Below, piece after piece: positions 24,302-36,308 of a DNA stretch of 64,000 nt; the stretch's first letter is position 1, and each line of letters begins with the position of its first letter. This stretch comes from Styela clava (taxonomy: Eukaryota; Chordata; Ascidiacea; Stolidobranchia; Styelidae). The DNA lies in NCBI RefSeq assembly GCF_964204865.1, contig NC_135257.1:14220151-14284150 (forward strand), in the 5' to 3' direction. The notes beneath the pieces are model-generated. The model was not told the origin of the DNA. It saw only the letters and a list, made by a program, of their open reading frames with translations, and made no database searches. The translations under genes and the position numbers were made by a program.

Positions 24302-25387
24302 CTAGGCATGAAACAAAGGTACAATCTTTTTTATATCACTTCGACATATCGGACATGTTTTTGGGGATGGCAAAATTTCAACACAATCTACACAAGCACA
24401 AATATGACCGCAGTCAAGAATAACACATTCTCTAGGATTCGTTAAACATATGATACAAGTATCATCTTGACCTAAATTTCTTTCAGACATGTTTCCTGTT
24501 GTCCTTCGTGTTGCTTGCCTTTGCTGTCTTACTTCTGCGAGTTCTTCACGCATTTTAGCATATTCCACAGCAGATTTGTATTTTTCCCAGAAGCGCTTTC
24601 CAGCAAAATAAAGTCCAATAACAGTGGCAGCGAATGACAATATTCCTAAAACTTTCCATAGCTTTGACTTGGACTGAAAATGACGAATAACGTCAGCATG
24701 TGATGATTTAGTGAGAATGTATTCACCATGGATTGGTTTTTTCAACTTTAAGAGTCCGTCTTCAATAAATAGTTCGCCAATACCTAAAAGTTTCGTTCCA
24801 ACTTGGAGCATCTTTTCTGTATCAGTATATCCTTTTACTCTATCTCCAGATACTATTCCAATTATTGAATCCATTACTGAAGAATTAGGAGAACGATATT
24901 CTTTATTTATAGTATCAAGAGTGTCACTGCACCACGAAGACTGCAATGGGTCAACAACATGAACAGTTGCATTATCAGCCCCTTTCAAACTGAATGGCAC
25001 AGTGTCTATTATATTTGAAAGTTCATTCTCACTTTCATACCAAACATGAGAATATTTTGCCCACACTTCTTTCCGCTCTTCAGTAATAAAATTGATAATG
25101 ACACCTTCGCGATCTGGGAAATATCGACTTCGTAAAGAAGCTGCATCTGGTTGTACTTTTCCAGACAATGCCACATACTGGAAATTGTCACCAGCATACT
25201 TCACTTCATTTAATAAATCATCATTGATTGACAACAAAGAGGCATCTTTTAAATGCTTGGCTGCAGCATCATGTTTATTTCGAAAATGATAAAACAATGA
25301 GGACAATCCAAAACCTAATCCAACCAATGAAGCTTCCAATAAAACTTCACCATCTATGCAGTCATACAATACATCCGTCCAACCCAT
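24302..25387 (-). CDS. MUL1: MUL1/MULAN mitochondrial outer-membrane E3 ubiquitin ligase, single exon, 361 aa
   Basis: An uninterrupted ORF with the MUL1 layout: membrane segment 1 near residues 15-35, an intermembrane-space BAM/GIDE domain, membrane segment 2 at about 243-264, a basic coiled stretch, and a C-terminal C3HC4 RING starting at Cys311 (CIICL ... CGHICAC ... CPICR) that ends a few residues before the C-terminus, as in the family (human MUL1 352 aa). Known role: anchored in the mitochondrial outer membrane with the RING facing the cytosol; it ubiquitinates or SUMOylates mitofusin, Drp1 and Akt-type substrates and affects mitochondrial dynamics. RING cysteines and His all appear present. 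The gene lies about 400 bp downstream of, and on the same strand as, the CENPL start. No introns are seen; an older retrocopy origin is possible but no poly(A) tract or target duplication is obvious. Confidence 0.95.
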   Translation of the reverse strand: MGWTDVLYDCIDGEVLLEASLVGLGFGLSSLFYHFRNKHDAAAKHLKDASLLSINDDLLNEVKYAGDNFQYVALSGKVQPDAASLRSRYFPDREGVIINFITEERKEVWAKYSHVWYESENELSNIIDTVPFSLKGADNATVHVVDPLQSSWCSDTLDTINKEYRSPNSSVMDSIIGIVSGDRVKGYTDTEKMLQVGTKLLGIGELFIEDGLLKLKKPIHGEYILTKSSHADVIRHFQSKSKLWKVLGILSFAATVIGLYFAGKRFWEKYKSAVEYAKMREELAEVRQQRQATRRTTGNMSERNLGQDDTCIICLTNPRECVILDCGHICACVDCVEILPSPKTCPICRSDIKKIVPLFHA

Positions 25388-26442
25388 CTTTTAAGTAATT
25401 ATTTTCTGATCTATCGCAGCATTACCAGTGTTTAACATCAACATTTACAGATTTATGTGCAAAACCTGAATTGGTCAACAATACAGTAAAAATAAATAAT
25501 TAAGCTGCTATCCGGGTATTTTGATGATCAAAAAGTCATTGGATGAGCTTTCTGATCTACAGGAAAAGGGTGAACTCAATATACTCCCTCCGCTTAGCAT
25601 GTCAATACAGACATAGCTGGATTCTTGCAATATTGGGAGGTTGAAGTTTGGGTTCAGTTTGATCCCGCATACTGGCGGTATTTATTTCAGATTGCGACAT
25701 CTTCAATTTTTGCTCAAAACTTATTCCATATGATATTAAAGATTTTGATGAATGTGACAGCCCTCTGGTAACCGGAGTCGCTCTTGAATGCATTTATTGA
25801 TTGGCGATGTTGGATTTGACCCTGCAAAAAGCGCTATTGATTGGGAATTGTACGGTTATGTGTATCGTAACGAATATATAAACAATGAAAATAGTAAAGT
25901 GGGAGCCGGGATACGAGTCCAATATCATATCCACTCGAAACACACTTGTGCGTACTGCGTACGCCAAAGTATGTTTCTCCAACCTTTGACCCCGGGAAAA
26001 TTCTTCTATATTTCATGCATAGTTACCTTACAAGGAAATATATTATTCGACCATAGTTACCTCATTATGAGGTAACTATGATTCGACTGTCTGTCGTTCT
26101 GGTTGACTGGCGCTGTACGATGACTTTGCTTGTTTTCCGTCTAATGCTTGGCGGTAATGAAGCGTTGAGTTTATTTCTGCGTTCGGTTTTATGTTCTTGA
26201 TTCAGGGCGAGTAAAGAGAAGCAATGCAGTAAATTTTGGTGTTGGACGCACAATATTTCCAACCAGAATTTGTTCTTACAGATAAAATCTATCAAAATCA
26301 GATAAGTTTATAAGTTTTTTTCACATTTATGGTTAATGACACTTTTGACAACAGAAATTGACTTTTTGTCATTTTTTTCTAAAGGGCAACCTAGAATTTA
26401 TCCAGCAAAACTGCAATATGATGCTAGGAGTATGGTAATTAT
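25388..26442. other. intergenic, small perfect hairpin only
   Basis: Upstream region of MUL1. No gene seen. The one feature is a perfect 14-bp inverted repeat at 26052-26080. Confidence 0.4.
26052..26080. repeat. perfect 29-bp hairpin
   Basis: CATAGTTACCTCAT and ATGAGGTAACTATG are separated by one base. Function unknown; it could be a remnant MITE centre. Confidence 0.8.
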
Positions 26443-26570
26443 ACTATAGACAAGGGGTTCCAAATTTTATTGGCCGCGGGCCAAAATTAAAATGATGTTC
26501 GTGGGACGGAAGAGTGTAGCGCCCGAAATCAAGAAACGGTTGATAATCAAATTATTGCCGTATGTCATCC

Positions 26571-29500
26571 CAATGACATTAAACAACATGATAGGCAACT
26601 CTGACGTCACTCCATAAGACTACATGCGAAAGATTGTATTTCATGATACGCTCCAATGCACATATTTCTCGTCGCCTTTCGCGACGGTTTTCCGCTTGCT
26701 TTTGCCACTCGGCGTCTTCTTTACGTGTAGTACCTGCCTTTTTGCGCCTGTAACGAAAGAAAATAATCTCTATATCTGAGAAGTTTTGCTCATTTGGAAA
26801 GCTGGAATGGCAGACAAGCTGTAAAGAGTAATTCTGAACATCATAGACGTTTTTTTATCAGAGAATATTACAAACGCGATAGCGTAAAGATTTGTGTGAA
26901 ACATTTTGCAGATAATGACAAAGTTCAAAGTTAGTAATTTTAATGTTTGCGCTTAAACATTGAAATTTCATTTAAAGAGGGTGTCATACAAAACAGCAAA
27001 ACTGTTTTTACTTCTCTTAAAGGTGCTGTGATACAATTCCATAACACAAAGTTTGCACCTATCGAACTTGTTTTAGTAGGTGAATTTATTAGACATATCA
27101 CATATTCAGTTAATCGTAGGTAACATTACTGGTACATAATGCCTCGTAGATAGGTTTGTGTCTAAATTTAGCTCATAGCCCGCTAATTAATATTATCTTC
27201 TATGCAGGAGATTGCAGGGCTGATTCAACTTGCAGCCTTACCAATCACCTGACGATGCTCATTTAGTTTGTCTCGAGCAAGTCTTCTTGAAAGACTTGTG
27301 TGAATGGAAACTACCTATATGTTTTGCCTTCCTCGGATTTTAGAAGACAAATTCAATCTGAGGATTTTTGCATATAATTCTCATTGATTGTTGGCTGTTT
27401 ATAATTCCTATTAAATGTGAATTCTGATTATATCAAAGAGTTAAACATTTTTTACGTAATTTACGGGCACTTTTTTCTTGTCAATACTCCAAGCTGAGGT
27501 AATAAGCAAGACAATACATTCATGTCATCTGCAAGCAAAATATACACACTAATTAAAAGTTTGACACATTGAGATAATACATCATGACAGAAAATACAAA
27601 GATACAGTATGTATGACCATCACATGGTAATTAAAATTAAAAAAAATTAATAGAGGCTGTGGAGTATGAAAAGTTCAAGACAAAGAAAAGAACAAAAGTT
27701 CATAGCTCATGAACTCTCAATTCTGCCTCCATTGCTTTGTGAAGGCCAATATATTCCGAGTGGCTGAATTGGTTTACCTTTATGATAGCAACGGTTTTGT
27801 ATTTAATATAGCGAGATTTTTTTTCAATTTAATTGAAGTGATATTATTTCCCAAAGCAATGCTTGAATCGTCTAGAATAGATCAGTGGTGTCAAACTCAT
27901 GGGTTTCGAGAGCCGCATTGCATGTTGGAAATTGTAAAAAGGGCCGCAAACAGTTTTTGATAATGTATACTCGCGAGATATTTTTCAGATAGTTTTAGTT
28001 TGTGACATATATTGTGATGCAACTAATCGGTTGGATTAAGTTTTATTATTTTCTTTAATTTCAAATGCAATTACATATTAATATTTGCATTCCACTATTA
28101 TTGCAAGTTACTGTATTTATTACAAAAAATCATAAAATTCCATGTACAACCATCAAAATCATTTTTGAACAAGCCTTGGTTAAGGAAAGAATAATATATA
28201 CACTAAAAATGACTTAATCTAAATATATGAACCTAAAATTAACAAAAATACTACAGTATAAACTCAATGTTTTTTTAATTACATTTGTCCTGACGTTTGG
28301 CATCTTCTTTGTGTCACCAGCATACTAAGGCCAGGCTGAAATGATTTTATAGTACCAACTCTAACTAACGAGGTCACATGATCATGGGTTAATCTGTATT
28401 TGCAAAAGTTTAATTAATTCCAGTAATGCAAAAAAGTTACTTTTATCATTTCATGTATAGATGAGTAAAAAAACAAATGACAGATTTTTTCGTCAAGACA
28501 TTTCACGCTACATTGCATGGCATAGGATTGCTTGAATTATTATTGATATTGATTTTTAGTAACTAAGTCGTTGTATATTTATATTAATATACAAACACAT
28601 GGAAATTTTCTGTTCGGAGATGGTCTTCGAATTTGTCATATTGACTGCTGAGCTTATTGTGTTTTTCATTGTACTGATGGAAATATGACAAATTAAACAA
28701 TGTGCTTCAGAATTTTGTGAAATGCAGAAATATTGCAACTCCCATTTTCTTCGAAAATGCCACCTTCTTCGTGTACTTTAATTTAATCACTCAAGTGTTT
28801 TATTCAGTATTCTTTTGCTAGCTTGATGTGTATTCTTAATTGAGTCAAAATGTGAACAAAAAAAAATTAACTTTCTACAACTACTTTCAGTAAATTGTTT
28901 TCTGTGTGAATATTCAATTTCACTTTAAAAGGTTTGAAAAATCTTTTACATTTAAATAAAAAAAATTCCAAAATACTATTACAATTATTGTTAAGCGTTC
29001 GAGGGCCGCACTGGAAGTTCTCTGGGGCCGCGAGTTTGACATCCCTGGTCTAGATTGAAGTTGTCCAAAATATATAACATTATTTTATCATGAATCATGA
29101 TTATACCCTTTTCTGAATTTCTTCTATAGTACTACCAAAATTTGATGAACCAAATATAACACAGGTGTAGTCAGTGAACCGTAATCCTCATTTTTCAAAG
29201 CTGTTTTAAGTATGTCTGGCATATTTTGTGCCTTTTTACAAAGAAGACCGCTTATGCAATCTTACGCTTTGGAATTTTTAGTTATTTCCCTCAAGCCCTG
29301 CAGGATGTAGGGGCCATACACAACTTTACCGGAGGGTCAAATGTCTTTGCATTCCTCCATAGGTTGTTCTTCTATTGCAAACATTTATGGAGTATTCTAA
29401 TCATATTTCTTGGAATCAAACTGTCACTGATATGTCGCCAGACTTCTGATATCTCCCCTTCAGCTACAGTTGTCCTGTGAATAAATAATAGGAAATTGAG

Positions 29501-30368
29501 GTTAGACGAATAGTTGAAAGTTTTGTTTTATGTCGGCCTAATTTCTTGATTGATATACTCACTATTATTGCTATTGCCTCTTGTGCTGCAGGAGTCTCAC
29601 AATGCCTAGACAGGTCTGTCCACAACTTTCACATCTGTAGGAGAGGAGATGTATTAATTTTCGTTAAGAATATATAAAGCAGTCTATATGATTCAGAATG
29701 AAAAAGCTAATAAATCCAATATCTCATGTTTTTTGTAAAAAATGTTTTACTGAATTTGGTATATAAACCAACTAATGAAGGGGTTTAGTCAGAAAATTAT
29801 AAGCATTCGTGGCTCCAAATACTTGAGAGATCAGACTATACAATATGGACCGGTATGAGTGAAATTTTTAGGTGAACTTGTTAACCCGTTGATTCAATAC
29901 GCAAATAAAAGTGAATGAGCAATAGTATGTTACAGCAATAAGTATATATCCTCACTGATTAAAAAAATCTAAATGGAGGTGCATGAACTATTTGAAACCA
30001 TAAGGGGTAAGTAAATATGCAATTTCGGCAAATGGGCAACTACGTACCGTACTGAATTAATAACTTCGTAGTATTTGACAAAAGCTGGCTTTCCCGCATG
30101 TACTTAACAGTGCGATGCCCGGGTGTGATAAACAACAATAGTATTTACCTTACTTTTTTCCGATTTATTTTTACCTTCAATTTTCTACATATCATTAAAA
30201 ACCACAACAATTGTCGAAGCAGGCTCGGACACCATTTGTGCTATGCCTTGAAAGCAACACACATCCGCTCATTTTCGTCTCGTCAAGTATGTGCATTGGA
30301 GCGTGCTATCGAATACGATCTTCGGCCGAAAATGCCGGAGTTGCGCATCATGTTGTTTAATGTCATTG
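26571..30368. mobile_element. 3.8-kb element, copy B (inverse orientation to copy A)
   Basis: Ends CAATGACATTAAACAACATG at 26571 and its inverse at 30368. Exact 7-bp duplication gtcatcc at 26564-26570 and 30369-30375. It aligns in reverse to 8691-12485 nearly end to end (3798 against 3795 bp). It includes the same hAT passenger (27883-29047), and on the - strand the same short cysteine-containing segment near 29565-29640. The two copies have diverged by scattered substitutions and small indels. Confidence 0.77.
27883..29047. mobile_element. hAT-like passenger inside copy B
   Basis: Starts CAGTGGTGTCAAACTCATGG and ends CGAGTTTGACATCCCTG. It is the inverse of the passenger at 10021-11206, at the same internal place. 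No ORF of note. Confidence 0.75.
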
Positions 30369-30782
30369 GTCATCCTAATACCGGTCCATATAATTGAAAT
30401 ACCGGTATAATTGAATTGTTGTGATAAACACGGGCTTAATCTGTGATAATGACGTAATAATTGGCGGTATCTAATATATCGCAAAAGGTATAAACAAAAT
30501 CTGTTTAACACTATTTCACTTAAGCTCGGCGGGCAATATTAAATTGTTACACGGGCCGGATTTGGCACGAGGCCACGGTTCGGGAACCCCTACTATAGAC
30601 TCTCTGTCTGGTCTATATTTTAGCTTCAAAAAGGTAATGCCTCAGTGAATGGTGTCCTCGCACGGTTCACTTCAGTACTTGGATTGCCTAACCACGCACG
30701 GACGGTCTGATCACTAACTTTTCTATTTACTGTCCAGTCAATTCTCTTTTCTCTGCGTGAGTTACAGTACATGATTCTATAT

Positions 30783-31134
30783 CAGTGCTCTTCAACCTTT
30801 TTGTTATTGTGGAACCCCTGAATAATTTTTCCGTTTTTATGGAACCCAAATTAACAAAATTAAAATAAAACACAAAATACTCGTAACACGAAATATTTGT
30901 AATTCAAATATTTCTACTTCAACAACGAAATAGAAAGAAGGCAACAAGCGTGAAATTTAATGACTAGGTTGTTCTTGCACTTCCTTTGCAAACTTCTTGA
31001 TTCTCATACTCATGTCTACACTCTCTAAACTTCGCAACGACGCATCAACATGCTGAAGCAAGAATTAATTTTCCCTGAAAAAAAAAAGAACCCCTAAGGA
31101 ACCCTATAAACTCACGGAACCCCACTGCATGTAT
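30783..31134. repeat. hAT-type fragment
   Basis: Begins CAGTGCTCTTCAACCTTTTT; GTGGAACCCC near the start reappears inversely near the far side (CACGGAACCCCACTG). No convincing target duplication, so the boundaries are tentative. Confidence 0.4.
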
Positions 31135-33302
31135 TCAGTATTTAGAAGAAGTACTCTTTATTTTCTTGCTTGCAAGTTTTTTAGTGTTGCATGATTATCC
31201 ATAATCTACACTCCAATTTTTCACCATCCCTTTTGCTTTTTTTTATGTTAACCCCTAAAACCAAAATGAATTAAATAACCATATGGAGGACTTCACTTCT
31301 GCATTTGGTTTTCGATATAGGGAAATCGGATGCATTCAATATTTGTTTATATATATTTTGACAAAGATGGATTGAAATATGCTATCAGGCGAGTGTTCTA
31401 GAAACTGGCTTTAGCATAATACGACATAAATATACAGTTACACGCCACAATGTAAATGAGGTTTATTTTCGACTTCCTACAAAGACGTCACAAACAAATA
31501 CCAAATTCGGGAAAGAGACAAAAATAAACGAAATTTCAAGACACACTAAGCACGTTTCCCACCCATATACAAACAATAATACACGAGGCGCATAGATAGA
31601 GTTGACGATTCGACGCCCACTGGTCGGATTAAAAGTTTTCGATATACACACGCAGGAGCAGTGGAAATATAATAAAAATAAAGTGATAAACACGGTTATA
31701 AACGAGGGCCCAGAAATGAAGTTTAGTCGGTTATTGTCGAGGTAAAATATTTTTTATATTGCAACACCCATCCAAGATGCAACAAATATCATGAGATTAC
31801 CGTACCTTTGAATATTGAGGAGGAACTGCGTATCAGGGATATGGGTCACTGGCAATTACTTCTAGGAGATTTAACTCAGCCAATCGGCATCGATAGCTCT
31901 TGAAGACTTCAGATTGCGCAGCCCACCAAACTGCTCGTTTAATTGTAATTATCTTCGTCAAACTTCTATCCACTTTCGTTTGATCTCGAGTATTTCCCGC
32001 GCATTGCAGACATTTTTATTGGGTGTCCACGCAACAGCTACTACAACACTATTTACGATGTACATTTAGCAATAATATTTGACAGATGTCACACTGAAGA
32101 AACAAATAAATTGGATTAAACCAGTTTTATCTAATGCTGCCAAGGCAAGTTATTTTCGTGCCGCAAATATTTCTAAATTAGGTGTTAGAGGACCTAGGAT
32201 AACTATAATTTTGAAACGAATGTCAAATAAAAGTACATTGTGAAAGGCACTTTCATATTGTTTCCCATTATTAATCATTGGCCTATATATCGTGTCGCCT
32301 CGCGTCATTATTGAAATGCGCTTCACAGCACGGCATTACCAGTTCACCACGTGGGGGTTGACAAAGATGGGCAAGTTTCGTGAATCAGCGAAAATATACA
32401 TTTGCGGACAGTCCAATTCAAAGCTCCAAGCTTGAATTTAGGGTATGTAGCATGATTGCTTATTTCTTTGTGTTGAAAAATTTTCCGTTTCCAGTGTTTT
32501 ATTGGGCACAAAGTGGAGATATGGATAGTTTTGTTGTGCGCTGTCTGGTGGTCGTGCGATTCCAGTGGTGTTAATTCGATTCACGTTGAGACTGGGCGCA
32601 TAAATCACCATCGCCACAGGACCTGGGAAAACCAGGGCACTCCCGGTTACCGGTTCTGGTAAGGTACGTTAGCTGGTTTGACTACGTTTAAAATATGATT
32701 TTTGTGGGAATTGTGGAAAAATATTTGGTTTTGACCCTTGTGTACGTGTCCAAATGAATTCGGAAATCTCCCATCTCCATCGATCGATCTTTTATTGACC
32801 ATGCTACCCCAAATGTCCATCGTACCGCGCACCTTTTGCACTGGCACTTAACATTCTGGGCCTGCAGGTAAATTTAAAACAAGAGAGCGATGCTAAAGTA
32901 TTTGAACACGACGGCCAAAGAGGAGCAGTTGTCTACCTCATCGCGCCTAGTCTTGTGCAGGCCACGATCTAGTAAAAAGCTTCAAACTTTCGAGTAGCAC
33001 GAGAGATGTCACAGAACCTCTACAAAGAATTTTTCGAAGATGTCATCACACAAAAGTTCGATGTGAAAAACGAATCACATAGAGCGCACAAAAAGTGCCC
33101 AATTGTGCGTACCGCGATCAGAATCGACATGGCGCTACCAGCGACAACTATTGAAATTGATCGATCTTTTTAATGTATGAAACGGGTCAAGACACGGTTG
33201 CAATCAGCGATTGCCTTGTGGAGAGGTGTCGCCAAGCGGACGCAGGTTGATTTTATGATTGTTTCATGTTTTAAATAAAAATTTGGAATTATATCAAAGA
33301 AA
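31135..33302. other. no gene recognised
   Basis: About 2.2 kb with only short shadow ORFs and no repeat I recognise. Confidence 0.35.
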
Positions 33303-33310
33303 GGTGCTGG

Positions 33311-36300
33311 CAGTGGCGGCGCGTGGTCATTTTGACAACCGGGCAAGCTACTGCGGGACCAAGTCACCCCCATCTACAGGGACAGGATGAGCGCTGTAAG
33401 TTCTCCCATCATTTTATGAATATAAAAACTATTCCATCGGTAATAACCAATCGGCAAAAGCGACAATTTTTAACGATAAGAAAGTGTCTTTAAAACCGGT
33501 CAAAGTCAAGGGATTAATAAATATAGACATAGTTTATTTTGAAACCTCTTTCAAAAGGAAAGGCAATATTTACCCAGATAAATACAATGACATATATTAA
33601 CAGAAACTTCGGGAAAGCAGACAAAACCTAAAATAAGGTTTAAAACGTTACCATGAAGAAAGGAAAGCTAATGCAAAGATAAGGACATGCGTCGCTCACT
33701 CATAGATATACATGCTGCTAGACTTCTACTGCTTGAACATATATGCAACACGGCGCGGTTTCTTGGAAGCAAAATGCGCAATAACGCGCTGATTAAAGTC
33801 ATGCATCCCAGAAATAACGTCTCTGTGAATGGATAAAACAGCCAAGGAATTTAATCTATCTTGCTTCATTGTGTTTCTGAGATACGTTTTAATACGCTTC
33901 AGCGTGCTGAATGTTCGCTCTGCGTCGGCGGAAGAAGTAGGCGTTGTCAAAATGATGTCCAGAAATTTTGCAGACGCCGCAAAGGTAGTTACTAGAGTGT
34001 TATCTATGAGGAAACCATAGAGCGCGCAAGTTGATGTGATGTTCAAAAAAGTTTGATTGGTGTATATACATCGCAATTCATTTTCCAATTTACCCACGTT
34101 TATCATGGGGTAAAATTTGGAGACAGTAGCCAACAAATGGATGGGAAATTGACGTGTGAATTTTGAAAAATTTTTGGGGTTCATCAAAGAGAACGCGGCA
34201 AGGTGTTCAGTGCGCAGACGATCGCCTATTTGATTCACCAGAATGTCACAGCATTCCTTTGCAGACAAAATCAAACGCTGCGTTGCTTGCCCGCGGCGTA
34301 AAGAAGCACTGCATGTGTCGTCGTATTTTATTGTTTCCCGGATACGAGATACAGCATCGCAGAAGTCTGAAATACACGACTGCACAGACGCTCCATCCAT
34401 TAGCCTTGACTGCAATGCGCCGTATAATACATCCACGTGATAGAATATTGTGGAGAAAAAATGAAAACTCACCATCTTCTAGCAGACGCTTTAGACCTGC
34501 CGCCTCCCTCACAGAGCGTTCGTCCCAAACCGGAGAGCTCTGAATGCCATTGAAACACTCAATGAGCTCAGACCTAATTTCGGACACGCCCTGCACCACG
34601 CGTGATTGGAAGTTCCAACGTGTTGGTGCACAAGCTGGGAGACGGCGGCTACATATCTGGCGAAGGAGGTCAGAGCGCTTCGGCAAAAAATGAAGAAAAC
34701 CCCGAAACATTTGCAAAAAATATACGGACGAGAGGGGTATCAAGACACATATTTTTAATAACGAGGTTAAATTGGTGTGCATAACAATGTAAAAAATGCT
34801 CATGAGGAAAATCTTCTTTTATATAAACTTGAACACCATGTTTCGACCCACTCATGACTGCCGCGCCGTCATAAGTTTGAGCTATCAATTTTGACTTCGC
34901 GTTGTAAGGCTGTAACACTTCTTTCAGTGCAGCCGATATCCCGCAGGCCGTGAGATCAACGATTGGTACAAAGCTGTGAAATTTCTCGGTAGGTTTACCA
35001 TCTTTCACGAACCGAAAAATCACAGCCAGTTGGGAAACGCACGTGATGTCAGTTGTCTCGTCAGACTGAATCGAAAGGAACTGGCAATTCTCAATTTCCA
35101 GAGCCAAATGTTGTAAATAAATTTTATACTTTGAGTCGAGCAAATCATTTTGGATATCCTCAGATGTCCCTTTCGAAACAGTTGCGGCATCAAGATGATC
35201 TCTCAATACTGTATCTAGGGATGCGGTGTATTCCACCATATCCAAAAATACCCCTCTATTAGAAGAGCCAGCCCGTTCATCGTGCCCACGGAGGGACAGC
35301 TCGTGACAACCAATGAACTTCAAAACATCTATCAATCGACCTAGAACATGGCGGTTTTTCTCGACGTTTTGGTTGTGCCGACGAATAGAAACCGCGCGTC
35401 CTTCATCCAACTGTGCTGCAATATTAACATTTCCGAATGTTCGGTATTTTACTGCATTGTCCAGATTCTCCATAGAAGATTGATGATCCCTGGCACGCTC
35501 GGAAAGATGTTTAAGATCTCTAAAACCAAATTTACACCAACGTGAGTCACGGGCGGTAGCAAAAAGAAGGCAATAAAAACAAAAAAGTGCATTTTTGTCC
35601 TCCCTGTAACACAACCATTTGTGTTTTTTATACCAAGTTTCTGCGCAGAATGTACGCCGACGCTTTCCTCCGTCATGGGATTGTTCCAGTGAACAAGTTT
35701 TTGGTTGATAAGGCCCAAGACGTTGTACCTCTAATTTTTGTTCCAGCGGCAGCTGCGAAAACGGAGTGCGAAGTAGTGCATCAACCTTATTCATTATGAG
35801 GTCTAAGACTAAAAAATGTGAAGCCGGAAAGAAGAGAGGAGCTCAAAAGGAATGTGGAAAATCGAAAGCAAATGGACTAAAGGTCTCTAACGGATTCAAA
35901 TAGCGAAACAAGCGACAAAAACGAAGGCGAGGAAACTATCAACTCTTCAAGCAACCAACGAATGAGAAGGAATGCGTGAATATGTCAACACGTTGTTGTA
36001 AGAAACGGAATTTCGGGGCCAGCCCCGATGATTTAGTAAAAGAAACAGAAAACAAACGAGACAAACGCGGCGAGTGGAAGATAAAAGAGAGAATACGATA
36101 TACAATGAGCAACCGGGGCAAAATCGGCGTCGCCCCGTCGACGTTCGGCTAAGGCTTTGCGAGCGAAAAATGAACCATGTCGGGAGAATATGGCTAGTGT
36201 AGACAGTCTGTGCAACCGATATTGAGGTATTTTTCGAATATTTTTCATTATACCGAAAAAACAACCGGCCCCGGTTGGCCCTATTGACGCGCCGCCACTG
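33311..36300 (-). mobile_element. full-length hAT transposon with ZMYM1-like transposase
   Basis: Perfect 14-bp inverted repeats CAGTGGCGGCGCGT at 33311 and ACGCGCCGCCACTG ending 36300. The 8-bp duplications ggtgctgg (33303-33310) and ggggctgg (36301-36308) differ at one base. The inside codes a hAT transposase on the - strand (see 33726-35794), now frameshifted. 2990 bp is a normal size for an autonomous hAT. It is the only hAT here that retains transposase sequence, and its ends differ from those of the MITEs, so it probably did not mobilise them. Confidence 0.92.
33726..35794 (-). pseudogene. hAT transposase (TTF finger, DUF4371, dimerisation domain), frameshifted
   Basis: Three overlapping frames on the - strand together give one transposase. 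35794-34670 holds the TTF/ZMYM-type finger (C-F-Y-C-L-L-F region) and DUF4371 (SNRGVFLDMVEY, IQSDETTDI with its acidic residues, then SGSKHGVQ). 34803-34246 overlaps and supplies CAPTRWNFQSR, an RW block typical of hAT. 34475-33726 carries the C-terminal dimerisation region (SSADAERTFSTLKRIKTYLR). Frame changes are needed near 34680 and near 34460. Known: hAT transposases cut and paste with a DDE core. Two frameshifts suggest a dead copy, or assembly errors. Proteins of this class annotated in animals as 'zinc finger MYM-type 1-like' are mostly transposons. Confidence 0.88.
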
Positions 36301-36308
36301 GGGGCTGG

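Larger units (their letters stand above)
26451..30591. mobile_element. hAT element carrying 3.8-kb element copy B
   Basis: Starts CAAGGGGTTCCAAATTTTAT and ends CGGTTCGGGAACCCCT. Exact 8-bp duplication actataga at 26443-26450 and 30592-30599. Without the insertion it is only about 340 bp. It has a different sequence from the hAT that carries copy A. Confidence 0.83.

Noticed and set aside
34163-34543. 126-codon + strand ORF
   Set aside because: It lies antisense to the hAT transposase, which has clear domain matches on the other strand.
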